Assembly: GCA_947494695.1 (NCBI GenBank) | Contig: CANLWB010000002.1 | Coordinates: 310,001 to 374,000 of the forward strand | Length of the DNA: 64,000 bases | Source of the DNA: an uncultured Flavobacteriaceae bacterium | Lineage (GTDB): Bacteria > Bacteroidota > Bacteroidia > Flavobacteriales > Flavobacteriaceae | Reading direction: 5' to 3' | Shown here: one piece after another, positions 26,238 through 35,620 of the stretch | Layout of the letters: each line of letters begins with the position of its first letter | How positions within the stretch are numbered: position 1 is the stretch's first letter | Position numbers and translations under genes: made by a program | The notes under the pieces: model-generated | What the model saw: the letters and a program-made list of their open reading frames with translations, nothing else | Told to the model about the DNA's origin: nothing | Databases searched by the model: none

Positions 26238-27683
26238 ATGATGAAAATAATTTTTACCCTGTTGGTGCTTATCGTAATGGTGTCTTGCAGGACGGATAAG
26301 AAAAGAGATGGTGGGACAGAAAAGATAACGGAAGGCGTTCAGGAAAAAGATTCGTTGTTGCTCGCATTGCAAGACGAGGTAAAGGCAGAAACGCTTAGGG
26401 CTTGGAATGACTATAAAAAATATGCCTGGGGGCATGATGTTTTATTACCTCTATCTAAAAATCACTTCGATTGGTACAAAGAATCTTTAGGGATATCGCC
26501 TATAGACGCCTATAGCACGTTAAAAGTTATGGGGCTTCATGCCGAGGCTAAAGAAATTGAAGATTATGCGTTAGCAATGGACTGGGATAAAGATCTATAC
26601 GTTCAAACGTTTGAGGTAAACATTAGAATCCTTGGTGGACTTTTATCCATGTATCACTATACAAAGCATGATGCCATTTTAGACAAAGCTCGTGATTTTG
26701 GTGATAGAATATTACCTGCATTCCAGACACCAACCGGTATACCAACACATTCTGTAAACTTAAAAACGGGGAAACAAGGTGGAAACCACGGCGAAGGAGA
26801 TGGATATGTAGTTAATGTAGCGCAAGCCGCAACCTATTTGTTTGAGTTTGGTATTTTAAGTTATTACACCAAAGATGCTAAGTATTATCGCGCAGCGAAG
26901 AAAGCTACAAAAGCCATTTTTGAAAGAAAATCGGAAATCGGACTTCCCGGCGAGTTGATTAATGTATATACTGGTAAGTGGGAAGGAACCAGGTGGCATC
27001 ATTTGCAAGCTGGTGTAGATGCGTATTATGAGTATATGTATAAAAGTTGGATGATCTTTCCAGACCCCGAAATCAAAGCCATATGGGATTACAGTAAGTC
27101 TAAGATAGATCAGTACTTATTAGATGTATATAAGGGACATCATTTTTACACGATTGTGGATATGGATACCGGAGCCGTTTTAAAGCGTTCGGTATCGTTA
27201 TATGATGCGTTTTTTCCTGCAGTTCAGGCAATAGCAGGTGACATTGAGGCAGCAGAAAAAAATCAAAAAACTTGGAATTGGATTTGGAACAAGTTCGAGA
27301 TGCTACCAACACGTTATAAGTATGACGAGGATATTGTTGAATATGCAAACATGGAAATTAATCCTGAGATTATCGAATCTGCATACTATTTGCATCAAAT
27401 AACGAATAAAGACCTGTATCTAGATATGGTGAAAAAGTATTGGTTCGATATTAAAAAACATTGCAAAAATGATGTTGCTTTTAATTCCATAAAAGATGTA
27501 AGAACCAAAGAGAAAAAAGATTATTTGGCAACATTCTTCTTCGCAGAAACGATGAAATACCTTTATATCGCTTTTTCTCAAGGGGATTTCGATTTCAATG
27601 ATCACGTATTTAATACTGAAGCACATACTTTTAAAAAATCGGATTTCGACCCTGCCAAGGCCAAAGTATACTTAGGGTATTAA
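26238..27683 (+). CDS. GH47 alpha-1,2-mannosidase lipoprotein
   Basis: The 481-residue precursor has a lipoprotein signal (IVMVSC) and then an (alpha/alpha)-barrel with GH47 features: YDAFFPAVQAIAGD, the segment EINPEIIESAYYLHQIT with a catalytic-region glutamate at about residue 374, and the C-terminal VFNTEAHTF, whose threonine ligates calcium in characterised class I mannosidases. GH47 enzymes remove alpha-1,2-mannose from high-mannose N-glycans with inversion. They are mainly eukaryotic and uncommon in bacteria. The start ATG at 26238 is followed at once by a second ATG; either gives the same lipoprotein. It has its own PUL promoter box and fits the periplasmic trimming of imported Man9-type glycans. 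Confidence 0.88.
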   Translation: MMKIIFTLLVLIVMVSCRTDKKRDGGTEKITEGVQEKDSLLLALQDEVKAETLRAWNDYKKYAWGHDVLLPLSKNHFDWYKESLGISPIDAYSTLKVMGLHAEAKEIEDYALAMDWDKDLYVQTFEVNIRILGGLLSMYHYTKHDAILDKARDFGDRILPAFQTPTGIPTHSVNLKTGKQGGNHGEGDGYVVNVAQAATYLFEFGILSYYTKDAKYYRAAKKATKAIFERKSEIGLPGELINVYTGKWEGTRWHHLQAGVDAYYEYMYKSWMIFPDPEIKAIWDYSKSKIDQYLLDVYKGHHFYTIVDMDTGAVLKRSVSLYDAFFPAVQAIAGDIEAAEKNQKTWNWIWNKFEMLPTRYKYDEDIVEYANMEINPEIIESAYYLHQITNKDLYLDMVKKYWFDIKKHCKNDVAFNSIKDVRTKEKKDYLATFFFAETMKYLYIAFSQGDFDFNDHVFNTEAHTFKKSDFDPAKAKVYLGY

Positions 27684-27702
27684 TATTTTCAACGCTTCAT
27701 TT

Positions 27703-27813
27703 ATGGAATTGCTAGAAATACCTACGATGAAGCCGTTTAACTGTAAACCGGATAATTTTTCATTAGAGCTGCGGTTTTGGAGTGAATTTATAAAAAAACA
27801 GAAAGAAAAATAA
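27703..27813 (+). CDS. Possible 36-residue small protein after GH47
   Basis: ATG at 27703 opens a 36-codon frame reading MELLEIPTMKPFNCKPDNF and ending WSEFIKKQKEK. It lies 19 bases after the GH47 stop and 31 bases before the next start, in the same direction, so it could be translated in the same transcript. No signal, membrane segment or family is recognised. It may be a real small protein, a remnant of a larger gene, or chance. Confidence 0.3.
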   Translation: MELLEIPTMKPFNCKPDNFSLELRFWSEFIKKQKEK

Positions 27814-27844
27814 CTAAATAGACGCATTAAATAAACTAAATATT

Positions 27845-29146
27845 ATGACTAATAACAAGACGATCGTACCTAAAAATGTCGTTATCCCTTTCATTTTAGT
27901 AACAACATTATTTGCATTATGGGGATTTGCTAATGCCGTAACAGATCCTATGGTAACAGCTTTTAAAAAGGTGTTGGAATTAACAAATTCGCAGGCTTCG
28001 TGGGTACAAATGGCTTTTTATGGCGGTTATTTTTGTATGGCTTTACCGGCTGCATTGTTTATTAGAAAGTATTCATACAAAACAGCTATTTTAATTGGAT
28101 TGGTATTGTATTCTGGTGGTGCACTACTGTTTTTCCCTGCCGCAACTAACGAGGAATTCTGGGTGTTTTGTGTGGCATTGTACATCCTTACCTTTGGTTT
28201 GGCGTTTTTAGAAACAGCGGCCAATCCATACATATTAGCTATGGGGCCTAAAAATACGGCAACACAACGATTAAATCTGGCACAAGCATTTAACCCTGTT
28301 GGTTTAGTGTCTGGTTTGTTGGTCGCCCAGTATTTCGTTTTGAAAAATCTTCAGTCTGACGATGTTGAAGATTTTACGATTTTAGATGAAGCAAAGAAAG
28401 CCCTAATAAGAACATCTGATTTGTTAGTAATTCGTAACCCATACGTGACGCTTGGATTGGTGATTTTAGTGTTTTTATTTATCATGGTATTTATTAAAAT
28501 GCCCAAATTTAAAGATGAAGGAGGGATTCCAAGTTTGGGAACAACGTTTTCAGGTCTATTTAAAAATAAAAACTATGTTTATGGCGTGCTATCGCAAGCT
28601 CTGTATGTTGGTGCTCAGATTATGTGCTGGACCTACATTTACCAATATGCAGAAGGTATTGGAATGGATAGTGAAACAGCAGCGAATTATCAGCTTATTG
28701 CTTTTGTTTTATTTATGGTGGGTAGAGCGGTTGGTACCGTGTTGTTACGATATATTAATTCTGGAAAATTGTTAATGCTATTCTGTGTGTTAGCGCTTTT
28801 ATGTACCGCCGGAACCATATTTATTGAAGGTATAACCGGAGTATATTGCCTGGTGGCTATTTCATTCTTCATGTCCTTGATGTTTCCAACTATATATGGT
28901 ATTGCTTTAGATGGGTTAGGAGAAGAAGAGTCTAAAATAGGAGCAGCTGGACTGGTTATGGCCATAGTAGGTGGTGCCTTAATGCCACAATGGCAAGCCA
29001 TGATTATGGATATAGGAGGAGAAAAAGTTAATGATACAACCATATTAGGCGTATCAGAAGTTAACTTCTCTTTCATACTGCCATTAATATGCTTTTTATT
29101 TATAGCATATTATGGTAAAAAGGCAAGTACGACCGTTGCAAACTAA
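27845..29146 (+). CDS. FucP/GluP-type MFS sugar transporter (FHS family)
   Basis: The 433-residue inner-membrane protein has 12 helices and the fucose/glucose-galactose permease pattern: FALWGFANAVTDPMVTAFKK in helix 1, a long loop before helix 7, LAFLETAANPYILAMGP and AQAFNPVGLVSG. Relatives import fucose, glucose, galactose or N-acetylglucosamine with protons. In this locus N-acetylglucosamine or mannose would be the logical cargo (inference). It is the last plus-strand gene before the minus-strand regulators and is convergent with them, 16 bases from the response-regulator stop. Confidence 0.88.
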   Translation: MTNNKTIVPKNVVIPFILVTTLFALWGFANAVTDPMVTAFKKVLELTNSQASWVQMAFYGGYFCMALPAALFIRKYSYKTAILIGLVLYSGGALLFFPAATNEEFWVFCVALYILTFGLAFLETAANPYILAMGPKNTATQRLNLAQAFNPVGLVSGLLVAQYFVLKNLQSDDVEDFTILDEAKKALIRTSDLLVIRNPYVTLGLVILVFLFIMVFIKMPKFKDEGGIPSLGTTFSGLFKNKNYVYGVLSQALYVGAQIMCWTYIYQYAEGIGMDSETAANYQLIAFVLFMVGRAVGTVLLRYINSGKLLMLFCVLALLCTAGTIFIEGITGVYCLVAISFFMSLMFPTIYGIALDGLGEEESKIGAAGLVMAIVGGALMPQWQAMIMDIGGEKVNDTTILGVSEVNFSFILPLICFLFIAYYGKKASTTVAN

Positions 29147-29162
29147 AAACTCCAAAAAAGAA

Positions 29163-29882
29163 CTATTCGTTTAAAGCATTATTCTTAAGGATAATGCTTT
29201 TTACTTCATTAATATAGCTTCTTCCAATGGTATAGCGTATACCGGCAATTTCTAAGCTGTTGCCTTCTACAGATTCTACTTTTTCAATAGGAATCGTATA
29301 AGAACGGTGTATTCTTATAAACCGATCAGAAGGTAGTTCGTCTGTAAAGCTTCCTAAAGTCTGATGAACAATGTAGCGGTTTGTGTGGGTGTTTATTTTA
29401 ATATAATCTTTTAAGCTTTCTACCGATAAGATCTCATCCAGATAAACCTTGGCCATTTTTTTCTTATCAACCTTTACAAAAATAAAAGCTCTATCGTTAT
29501 GTGCAGCAATGTCTTTTACTGGGTTGTAGGCTTTAAAAGCTTTGTTTATGGCCATAATAAATCTGTGAAATGGTATAGGTTTAACCAAATAGTCTAAAAC
29601 TTCCAATTCGTAACTTTCTACGGCAAATTCCTCATGGGCGGTAGTGATAATGGTCATAGGCTTTTTATCCAAGCTCTTTAAAAGATTTAAACCATCTAAC
29701 AATGGCATATTTATATCTAAAAATAGCAGATCTATGGTGTTGTTTCGAATATAATCTATGCTTTCAACAGCATTGCTAAAAGTATCTATGAGTTCTAATC
29801 CTTTGGATTCTTTTATATAACTTTTAATAACATTTATAGCCAACGGTTCGTCATCTACAATAACACATTTCAAGTTCATCAT
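29163..29882 (-). CDS. LytTR-type response regulator
   Basis: The 239-residue protein has a receiver domain (residues 1-120) with the acidic pair in VIVDDEPLA, the phosphorylation aspartate in LLFLDINMP, the threonine in TIITTAHEE and lysine in VKPIPFHR. A C-terminal LytTR DNA-binding domain follows (about 140-239; SVESLKDYIKINT, FIRIHRSYTIPIEKV, IGRSYINEV). LytTR domains bind short direct repeats. Its ATG overlaps the end of the kinase gene, so the pair is translated together. It sits between two halves of the N-glycan locus and could control it, but nothing in the sequence proves this. Confidence 0.92.
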   Translation of the reverse strand: MMNLKCVIVDDEPLAINVIKSYIKESKGLELIDTFSNAVESIDYIRNNTIDLLFLDINMPLLDGLNLLKSLDKKPMTIITTAHEEFAVESYELEVLDYLVKPIPFHRFIMAINKAFKAYNPVKDIAAHNDRAFIFVKVDKKKMAKVYLDEILSVESLKDYIKINTHTNRYIVHQTLGSFTDELPSDRFIRIHRSYTIPIEKVESVEGNSLEIAGIRYTIGRSYINEVKSIILKNNALNE

Positions 29883-30958
29883 ACTTTAATTTTGAGGTTT
29901 ACAACATATTCTTTGCCATCATTATTTATATCAAGATCGTATTCGTTCTCATTATAACCTAATTCCAGTCTCTTTTTAACATTTCCAATGCCAATTCCTC
30001 CTTGAGTTGCTTGAATAGCATTATTGTTTTTTTTGGTAGGAATTGGATTTGAAACCCTAAAATGAAGAAAATTTCCAATAACATTAAAATCAATATTGAT
30101 ATTGACTTCTCCAACATTTTTATTGGCGCCATGTTTAAAAGAGTTCTCCAGGAATGCTAACAGTAGCATCGGGGCAATTTTTTTATCTTCGATTTCGCCC
30201 GATATGTTGATGTCTATATTTAATTGATCCCCGTATCTAATACGCTCTAAATCCAGGTAATTTTGAAGACAAATAATTTCTTTTTTCAGGCTCTGTTGTT
30301 TTTGTTTCGTCTCATATAGCAGATAGCGCATTAATTCTGATAATTTAATGATGACTTGTGGTGCTTTATCTGATTTTTCTATAGTTAAAGAGTAAATATT
30401 ATTTAAGGTATTAAAGAAAAAATGAGGAGATACCTGAGTCTTTAATAAGCGTAGTTCGGTTTCGAGTTGCAACTTTTCCAAATCAACGCGCCGTTTGTGT
30501 TCTCTAATCCAATCAAAAGTTACCTTTATCGCAGCCACAAATGCCACAACATATAGCTCTCCCAGCATCATTTCAATAGCATAATTTAAAGTTAGTGTCG
30601 TGGTGACTTTGGGACCTTCAGGCCATACATTATTGCTTACTAAAAAATAGGTTAGATTAAACTTTAATAACAACATAAAAAAAAGAGAGGCCCCTAATGC
30701 CAATGCATACTTAATGTACTTACGCGTATTAATGAACTTTGGCATTAAATAATAGAGGTTAAAATAGGACAAGGTCATGTGAATCACGAAACCCAGAAGA
30801 GTTGTTTTAAAGGCATAAGGATAATCATTAAAATAACTCCCCCACCTAAACGTCGTAAATAAAAAGTACGCCACCCAAAAAATAGCATGATGTTTTAAGG
30901 TAATATTAAAATTATTATGGTCATTTATATTAATAGCATCCTTGATTTTTTGAAGCAT
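29879..30958 (-). CDS. LytS/YehU-type sensor histidine kinase
   Basis: The 359-residue membrane kinase has four N-terminal transmembrane segments (roughly residues 28-45, 51-72, 83-108 and 128-150), then the PF06580-type phosphoacceptor region LRLLKTQVSPHFFFNTLNNIYSL with the conserved His-Phe pair. A C-terminal ATPase domain follows, with MLLLAFLENSFKHGA (N box) and GGIGIGNVKKRLEL (G box). No large extracellular sensor domain is present, so the signal may be sensed within the membrane or through a partner. It is divergent from the SSS transporter across 326 bases. Confidence 0.92.
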   Translation of the reverse strand: MLQKIKDAININDHNNFNITLKHHAIFWVAYFLFTTFRWGSYFNDYPYAFKTTLLGFVIHMTLSYFNLYYLMPKFINTRKYIKYALALGASLFFMLLLKFNLTYFLVSNNVWPEGPKVTTTLTLNYAIEMMLGELYVVAFVAAIKVTFDWIREHKRRVDLEKLQLETELRLLKTQVSPHFFFNTLNNIYSLTIEKSDKAPQVIIKLSELMRYLLYETKQKQQSLKKEIICLQNYLDLERIRYGDQLNIDINISGEIEDKKIAPMLLLAFLENSFKHGANKNVGEVNINIDFNVIGNFLHFRVSNPIPTKKNNNAIQATQGGIGIGNVKKRLELGYNENEYDLDINNDGKEYVVNLKIKV

Positions 30959-31284
30959 AATACTTTTTAGTTTTTGAGGCGTTTAGCTTTCTACGGCTGT
31001 TGTTGGTCTAAAATTATTCGTGCAGTAAGTGAAATTATAAATCTTTAATGTTATTAATAAATATGCTAAAAAAATATGCAGAATTCTATAATTTTTAGGG
31101 TGTATTGGTAACAAATATAATAAGTAAAACGAATATAGAAAAAATTACGCTATCCACTCTTGTTTTTTTGTTTTTGCAAATTTTATACAATTTATAATTA
31201 GTGGTTTGTGTGCATTTTTAGTGTTTGCGTTTTTTAATAATGACAGTGAGAGTAAACATTTTTGAATGTTTTAAATAAGAGTGA
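30959..31284. other. Divergent regulatory region between the kinase and the SSS transporter
   Basis: This 326-base AT-rich gap contains a PUL promoter box at its left end pointing right and no reading frame of note. The kinase promoter must also lie here on the minus strand. The transcript from the box would have a leader of about 235 bases before the transporter, much longer than at the other boxes. No riboswitch fold was recognised in it. Confidence 0.55.
30995..31047 (+). promoter_or_regulatory. PUL promoter box copy 3 (upstream of SSS transporter)
   Basis: GGCTGTTGTTGGTCTAAAA (30995-31013) is followed, 29 bases after GGTCTA, by AATCTTTA (31040-31047). The -7 element has AA for TA. The preceding bases TTTAGCTTTC match those before copy 4, so the recognised site may extend upstream. 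Confidence 0.68.
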
Positions 31285-33180
31285 ATGAATTTAGCAACAA
31301 TAGACATTGTTATAATTTTAGGATATGTGGTAATCACCGTTTTATTCGGGTTATATGTATCGAAAAAAGCCTCAAAAAGTTTAAACTCGTATTTTCTTGG
31401 TGGTAATGAAATTCCGTGGTATTATCTGGGTTTATCTAATGCCTCCGGGATGTTCGATATTTCGGGAACCATGTGGGCTGTTACCATTATGTTTGTTTAT
31501 GGTATAAAAAGTGCCTGGTTGCCTTGGGCCTGGCCGGTATGGAATCAGGTATTCATATTTGTTTTTCTAGCTGCCTGGTTAAGGCGTTCAAATGTTTTAA
31601 CAGGGGCGCAATGGATAACCTACCGCTTTGGAAAAGGTTTGGGAGCTAGATGGTCGCATATTATAGTTACTGTATTTGCTGTAATAAGCACTTTAGGTTT
31701 TATGGCCTACTTTTTTGAAGGTATTGGGAAATTTGTTGTGATTTTTTTCCCCTGGGATTTATCTTTTAATATCGGGTCGCTCCCGGTTTCTTCAGAACAG
31801 GCATATGCTCTTATTATTATAGGTGTTACAACACTGTACACCCTTAAAGGTGGAATGTATAGCGTTGTTGCAACCGAGGTGTTACAATTTTTAATCATGA
31901 CCATTTCCTGTCTGGTTATTGGATATATAGCACTTAACGCTGTAACCTTTGAGCAGGTAGATGCTGCGGTACCACAAAATTGGAAGAATTTGTCGTTTGG
32001 AATGAATATGGATATAGACTGGACGGGTTATATAGATAGTGTCAATAAAAAAATTGAGGATGATGGATTTTCATTGTTTGGGTTTTTATTTATGATGATG
32101 ATCTTTAAAGGTATATTTGCAAGTTTGGCGGGCCCTGTACCCAGCTACGATATGCAGCGTGTTTTGTCTACCAGAAATGAAGTGGAAGCCTCAAAAATGA
32201 GTGCATTAACTATTGTTGTGCTTTCTATTCCAAGATATTTAATGATAGCCGGTTTTGCCGTTTTATGTTTGGTTTATATGGGGCCAGAATTACAGACTAT
32301 GGGATCTCGATTTGATTTTGAGACTATACTCCCCGAGGCCATTCAGCGCTTTGTTCCAATTGGTGTTAAAGGATTATTACTAGCCGGACTATTAGCTGCT
32401 TTTATGGGGACGTTTGCTGCTTTTGTGAATTCAGCCCCAGCTTATATAGTAAACGATATCTATAAAAAATATATTAACCCAAATGCGTCAAATAAAACCT
32501 ATATTAGGTGCAGCTATGTGGCATCAATCTCATTAGTTGTGGTTGGAGTGATAGGTGGATTTTTTGCTTCATCTATTAACGCTTTGACACTGTGGTTAAC
32601 ATTTGGTTTATATGGAGGCTATGCGGCTGCTAATGTTTTAAAGTGGATATGGTGGCGTTTTAACGCCTACGGCTATTTTGGAGGAATGTTGGCAGGTCTC
32701 ATAGCTTCTACTATTTTACCCGAAATCTTTTCAGATATGTCTTCAATCTATCTGTTTCCATATGTTTTGATCATTTCCTTTATTGGTTGTCTCGTCGGAG
32801 TATATCTATACAAGGCAGACGACATGGAGGTGCTTAAGCATTTTTATAAAACTACAAAACCCTGGGGTTTTTGGAAACCTGTGGTAAGCGAAATTCAAAA
32901 AACCGAACCAGATTTTCTTCCAAACAAGTCTTTTAAAATAGATATGTTCAATTGTATTATTGGAATAGTTTGGCAAATGACGTTTGTATTAGCACCTATG
33001 TATTTAATTATTAAAGAATACAATAGATTATATATTGTTATTGGGGTTATGATTGCTACGTCGGTTATCCTTAAAAAGACCTGGTACGATACCTTAGAAA
33101 TAAAGGGTAAGTCTATAAAATCAAAAAAACAAATAAAACGTAATGAAGTTACCCTGGCAAGAGAGACCACAAAATTGTAA
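31285..33180 (+). CDS. Sodium:solute symporter (SSS family)
   Basis: The 631-residue inner-membrane protein has the SSS fold with at least 13 helices. It starts [22 protein letters not shown] and includes [29 protein letters not shown], with the sodium-site residues of helix 1, and later [29 protein letters not shown]. Homologues in Bacteroidota loci import mono- or disaccharides. Next to GH130 it probably brings in Man-beta-1,4-GlcNAc, mannose or GlcNAc (inference). Its last 38 bases overlap the start of the GH130 gene in another frame, pointing to tight co-translation. Confidence 0.9.
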   Translation: MNLATIDIVIILGYVVITVLFGLYVSKKASKSLNSYFLGGNEIPWYYLGLSNASGMFDISGTMWAVTIMFVYGIKSAWLPWAWPVWNQVFIFVFLAAWLRRSNVLTGAQWITYRFGKGLGARWSHIIVTVFAVISTLGFMAYFFEGIGKFVVIFFPWDLSFNIGSLPVSSEQAYALIIIGVTTLYTLKGGMYSVVATEVLQFLIMTISCLVIGYIALNAVTFEQVDAAVPQNWKNLSFGMNMDIDWTGYIDSVNKKIEDDGFSLFGFLFMMMIFKGIFASLAGPVPSYDMQRVLSTRNEVEASKMSALTIVVLSIPRYLMIAGFAVLCLVYMGPELQTMGSRFDFETILPEAIQRFVPIGVKGLLLAGLLAAFMGTFAAFVNSAPAYIVNDIYKKYINPNASNKTYIRCSYVASISLVVVGVIGGFFASSINALTLWLTFGLYGGYAAANVLKWIWWRFNAYGYFGGMLAGLIASTILPEIFSDMSSIYLFPYVLIISFIGCLVGVYLYKADDMEVLKHFYKTTKPWGFWKPVVSEIQKTEPDFLPNKSFKIDMFNCIIGIVWQMTFVLAPMYLIIKEYNRLYIVIGVMIATSVILKKTWYDTLEIKGKSIKSKKQIKRNEVTLARETTKL

Positions 33181-34105
33181 TGATGTTGTTTGGAGGTATC
33201 GTGAGAATCCGATAATAAAAAGAGACGCTATACCAACATCAAACAGTGTTTTTAATAGTGCTGTTGCCCCTTTTGGGGATGGCTACGCTGGGGTGTTTAG
33301 ATGCGATAATAAAGCCGTGCAAATGAATATTTTTGCAGGTTTTAGTAAAGATGGAATACACTGGGATATCAATCACAAGCCTATAGATTTCAAAGCAGGA
33401 GATATAGATAATGTTCATGGCGATTACAAATACGACCCTAGAGTGGTGTTTATAGAAGATCGCTATTGGATTACCTGGTGTGAAGGACATAATGGGCCTA
33501 CTATTGGTGTGGGATACACCTTCGATTTTGTTGAATTTTTTCAATGCGAAAATGCCTTTTTGCCCTTTAATAGAAATGGTGTGCTATTTCCTAAGAAAAT
33601 AAATGGGAAATATGCCATGATGAGTAGGCCCAGTGATAATGGTCATACGCCTTTTGGCGATATCTATTTAAGTTACAGTCCGGATATGAAATACTGGGGA
33701 GAGCATCGCCATATGATGTCTCCAACTCCGTTTAAAGCGAGTGCATGGCAATGTACAAAAATAGGAGCAGGGTCGGTCCCGTTTTTAACAAACGAGGGTT
33801 GGCTAATGTTTTATCACGGAGTAATTACCACTTGTAGTGGTTTTAGATACGCCATGGGGTCGGCCATTTTAGATAAGGAGCATCCGAATATTGTAAAATA
33901 TCGAACACAACCTTATCTCTTAACCCCATCAGAACTTTACGAGCAAGTAGGAGACGTGCCCAATGTTATTTTTCCATGTGCAACATTACAAGATGTTGAA
34001 AACGATAAAGTAGCTATTTATTATGGAGCTGCAGATACCGTTGTGGCTTTGGCATTTGGTTACATTAGCGAGATCTTGACGTTTACCAAAGAGAATTCAT
34101 TATAA
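33143..34105 (+). CDS. GH130 beta-1,4-mannosyl-N-acetylglucosamine phosphorylase
   Basis: The 320-residue cytoplasmic protein is a five-bladed propeller of family GH130. It has [28 protein letters not shown] at the N terminus, [28 protein letters not shown] with the predicted general acid Asp98, and [18 protein letters not shown] at the end. Lack of a signal peptide and the subgroup-2-like motifs match enzymes that use phosphate to split Man-beta-1,4-GlcNAc, the N-glycan core disaccharide, giving mannose-1-phosphate and GlcNAc. In a locus with PNGase F, GH85 and alpha-mannosidases this is the expected last intracellular step. A mannosyl-glucose phosphorylase is the main alternative. Confidence 0.9.
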   Translation: MKLPWQERPQNCNDVVWRYRENPIIKRDAIPTSNSVFNSAVAPFGDGYAGVFRCDNKAVQMNIFAGFSKDGIHWDINHKPIDFKAGDIDNVHGDYKYDPRVVFIEDRYWITWCEGHNGPTIGVGYTFDFVEFFQCENAFLPFNRNGVLFPKKINGKYAMMSRPSDNGHTPFGDIYLSYSPDMKYWGEHRHMMSPTPFKASAWQCTKIGAGSVPFLTNEGWLMFYHGVITTCSGFRYAMGSAILDKEHPNIVKYRTQPYLLTPSELYEQVGDVPNVIFPCATLQDVENDKVAIYYGAADTVVALAFGYISEILTFTKENSL

Positions 34106-34117
34106 ATTATATGGATT

Positions 34118-35182
34118 ATGAATTCCAAACACCTTAGAAGTAAATCGGTTAGCGTTTTATTGGTCTTTATGGTTTTTGGGCTATTAGCGTATAAAAGTTA
34201 TGGTCAAAATAAAACTAAAGACCAAATACCCAGAGTATATGTTTCGAATCGTACAACAGAAAAAATTAAAATAGATGGCATTGGAGACGAACGTTCATGG
34301 CAAAACGCGAAGTATTCAGACCCGTTTGTCGATATAGTAGGAATAAAAAAACCGCCTTTAGCAACAACATTTAAAATGCTTTGGGATGCCGAGTACATCT
34401 ATTTTTTTGCTGAATTAGAAGATCCTCATATTTGGGCAACACTGAAACAAAGAGATACGATTGTTTATTATAATAATGATTTTGAAATTTTTATTGATCC
34501 CGATGGTGATTCACATAACTATTATGAGTTTGAATTTAATGCCATGAATACAATTTGGGATCTCTTTCTCACTAAACCTTACAGGAATGGCAATGTCGTT
34601 TTGAATGATTGGGACGCCAACGGACTTGAATCTGCAGTACATATCGACGGAACGTTGAATAGTCCCAATGATATTGACAATAAATGGAGTATTGAAATAG
34701 CCATTCCTCTAAGGGTTTTTAACGTCTCTTATGATGAAAAAACAGGACTTAGGGATAAATTTTGGCGGATTAACTTTTCAAGAGTTCATTGGGAGTTTCA
34801 ACTAGAGAACGGGAAATACGGACGAAAAAAGAATGCCGACGGAACGTACATACGTGAAAACAATTGGGTATGGTCGCCACAGGGCGTTATCGCCATGCAC
34901 CGGCCTGAAACCTGGGGATATGTTTATTTCTCCGAAGATGGAAAATCATCATTTACAAGCCCTAAAGACGATTATATAAAACGGTATTTATATAAGCTTC
35001 ATAATAATTTTAAGAGTAACGAACTAAGTTCGAATAGTATAAAAACCCCAGCGACCATTTTAGATAAAATTATTATTCCTGAGTTTGAAACGCACGAATC
35101 GGGTTATAATATTTGCGTTGTAAGCCCTTTTTCTGGAAAGAAAATAATTTTGAAAGAAGATGGAAAAGTTATAGAAAAATAG
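34118..35182 (+). CDS. CBM9-like secreted carbohydrate-binding protein
   Basis: The 354-residue protein has a signal peptide (residues ~1-30, ending SYGQ) and a carbohydrate-binding family 9-like beta-sandwich: IKIDGIGDERSWQNAKYSDPFVDI, LWDAEYIYFFAELEDPHIWA, NNDFEIFIDPDGDSHNYYEFEFNAMNTIWDLF. About 100 C-terminal residues lack a recognisable domain. Such proteins occur widely in Bacteroidota glycan loci and are thought to bind sugars, though many have no measured ligand. It lies 12 bases after GH130 in the same operon. Confidence 0.82.
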   Translation: MNSKHLRSKSVSVLLVFMVFGLLAYKSYGQNKTKDQIPRVYVSNRTTEKIKIDGIGDERSWQNAKYSDPFVDIVGIKKPPLATTFKMLWDAEYIYFFAELEDPHIWATLKQRDTIVYYNNDFEIFIDPDGDSHNYYEFEFNAMNTIWDLFLTKPYRNGNVVLNDWDANGLESAVHIDGTLNSPNDIDNKWSIEIAIPLRVFNVSYDEKTGLRDKFWRINFSRVHWEFQLENGKYGRKKNADGTYIRENNWVWSPQGVIAMHRPETWGYVYFSEDGKSSFTSPKDDYIKRYLYKLHNNFKSNELSSNSIKTPATILDKIIIPEFETHESGYNICVVSPFSGKKIILKEDGKVIEK

Positions 35183-35186
35183 AGCC

Positions 35187-35513
35187 ATGAAAATATTTAA
35201 GATCATATGTTTTGTGTTTATAATCATTTTACCGACTCACTATGCTAAAGATAAAAAAGAGGAGGTCAATGTCATCGACCTAAATAGGGAACAGTTTAGA
35301 CCTCGCGACATAAAAGTAGTGGCAAGCGCTGTTAATAAAATGACTCATAATCGCAGGAAAAAACGAACAGTAGCTGTTTTTTCTTATCCAAAAATGGAAG
35401 ATCATATGATGCGCCAAGTTTGGAATACATGACGCATAGATATAGTGCTTTCTATGATTTATAATAATTTTTATCATGAAGGCTTAGATTGGGTTAAATT
35501 TGCATCAAAATAA
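35187..35513 (+). pseudogene. Short secreted reading frame with in-frame TGA, likely gene remnant
   Basis: A frame beginning MKIFKIICFVFIIILPTHYA (signal peptide) runs 81 codons to a TGA at 35430-35432, then continues in the same frame for 26 codons (RIDIVLSMIYNNFYHEGLD and onward) to a TAA at 35511. The continuation looks protein-like, so the TGA may be a nonsense mutation in a once longer gene, perhaps a former glycan-locus enzyme that has lost its 3' part. I do not recognise the family. It lies 4 bases after the CBM9-like gene. Confidence 0.5.
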
Positions 35514-35620
35514 GGGATTAGAGGTTTAAAGGAAAGTGAAGTAGCGGGGATTTTGTTTTTCGAGATAAAAGAACATCTTTTTCGAAGTTATTCAAGGATT
35601 TAAGAAATAAATATTTGATT

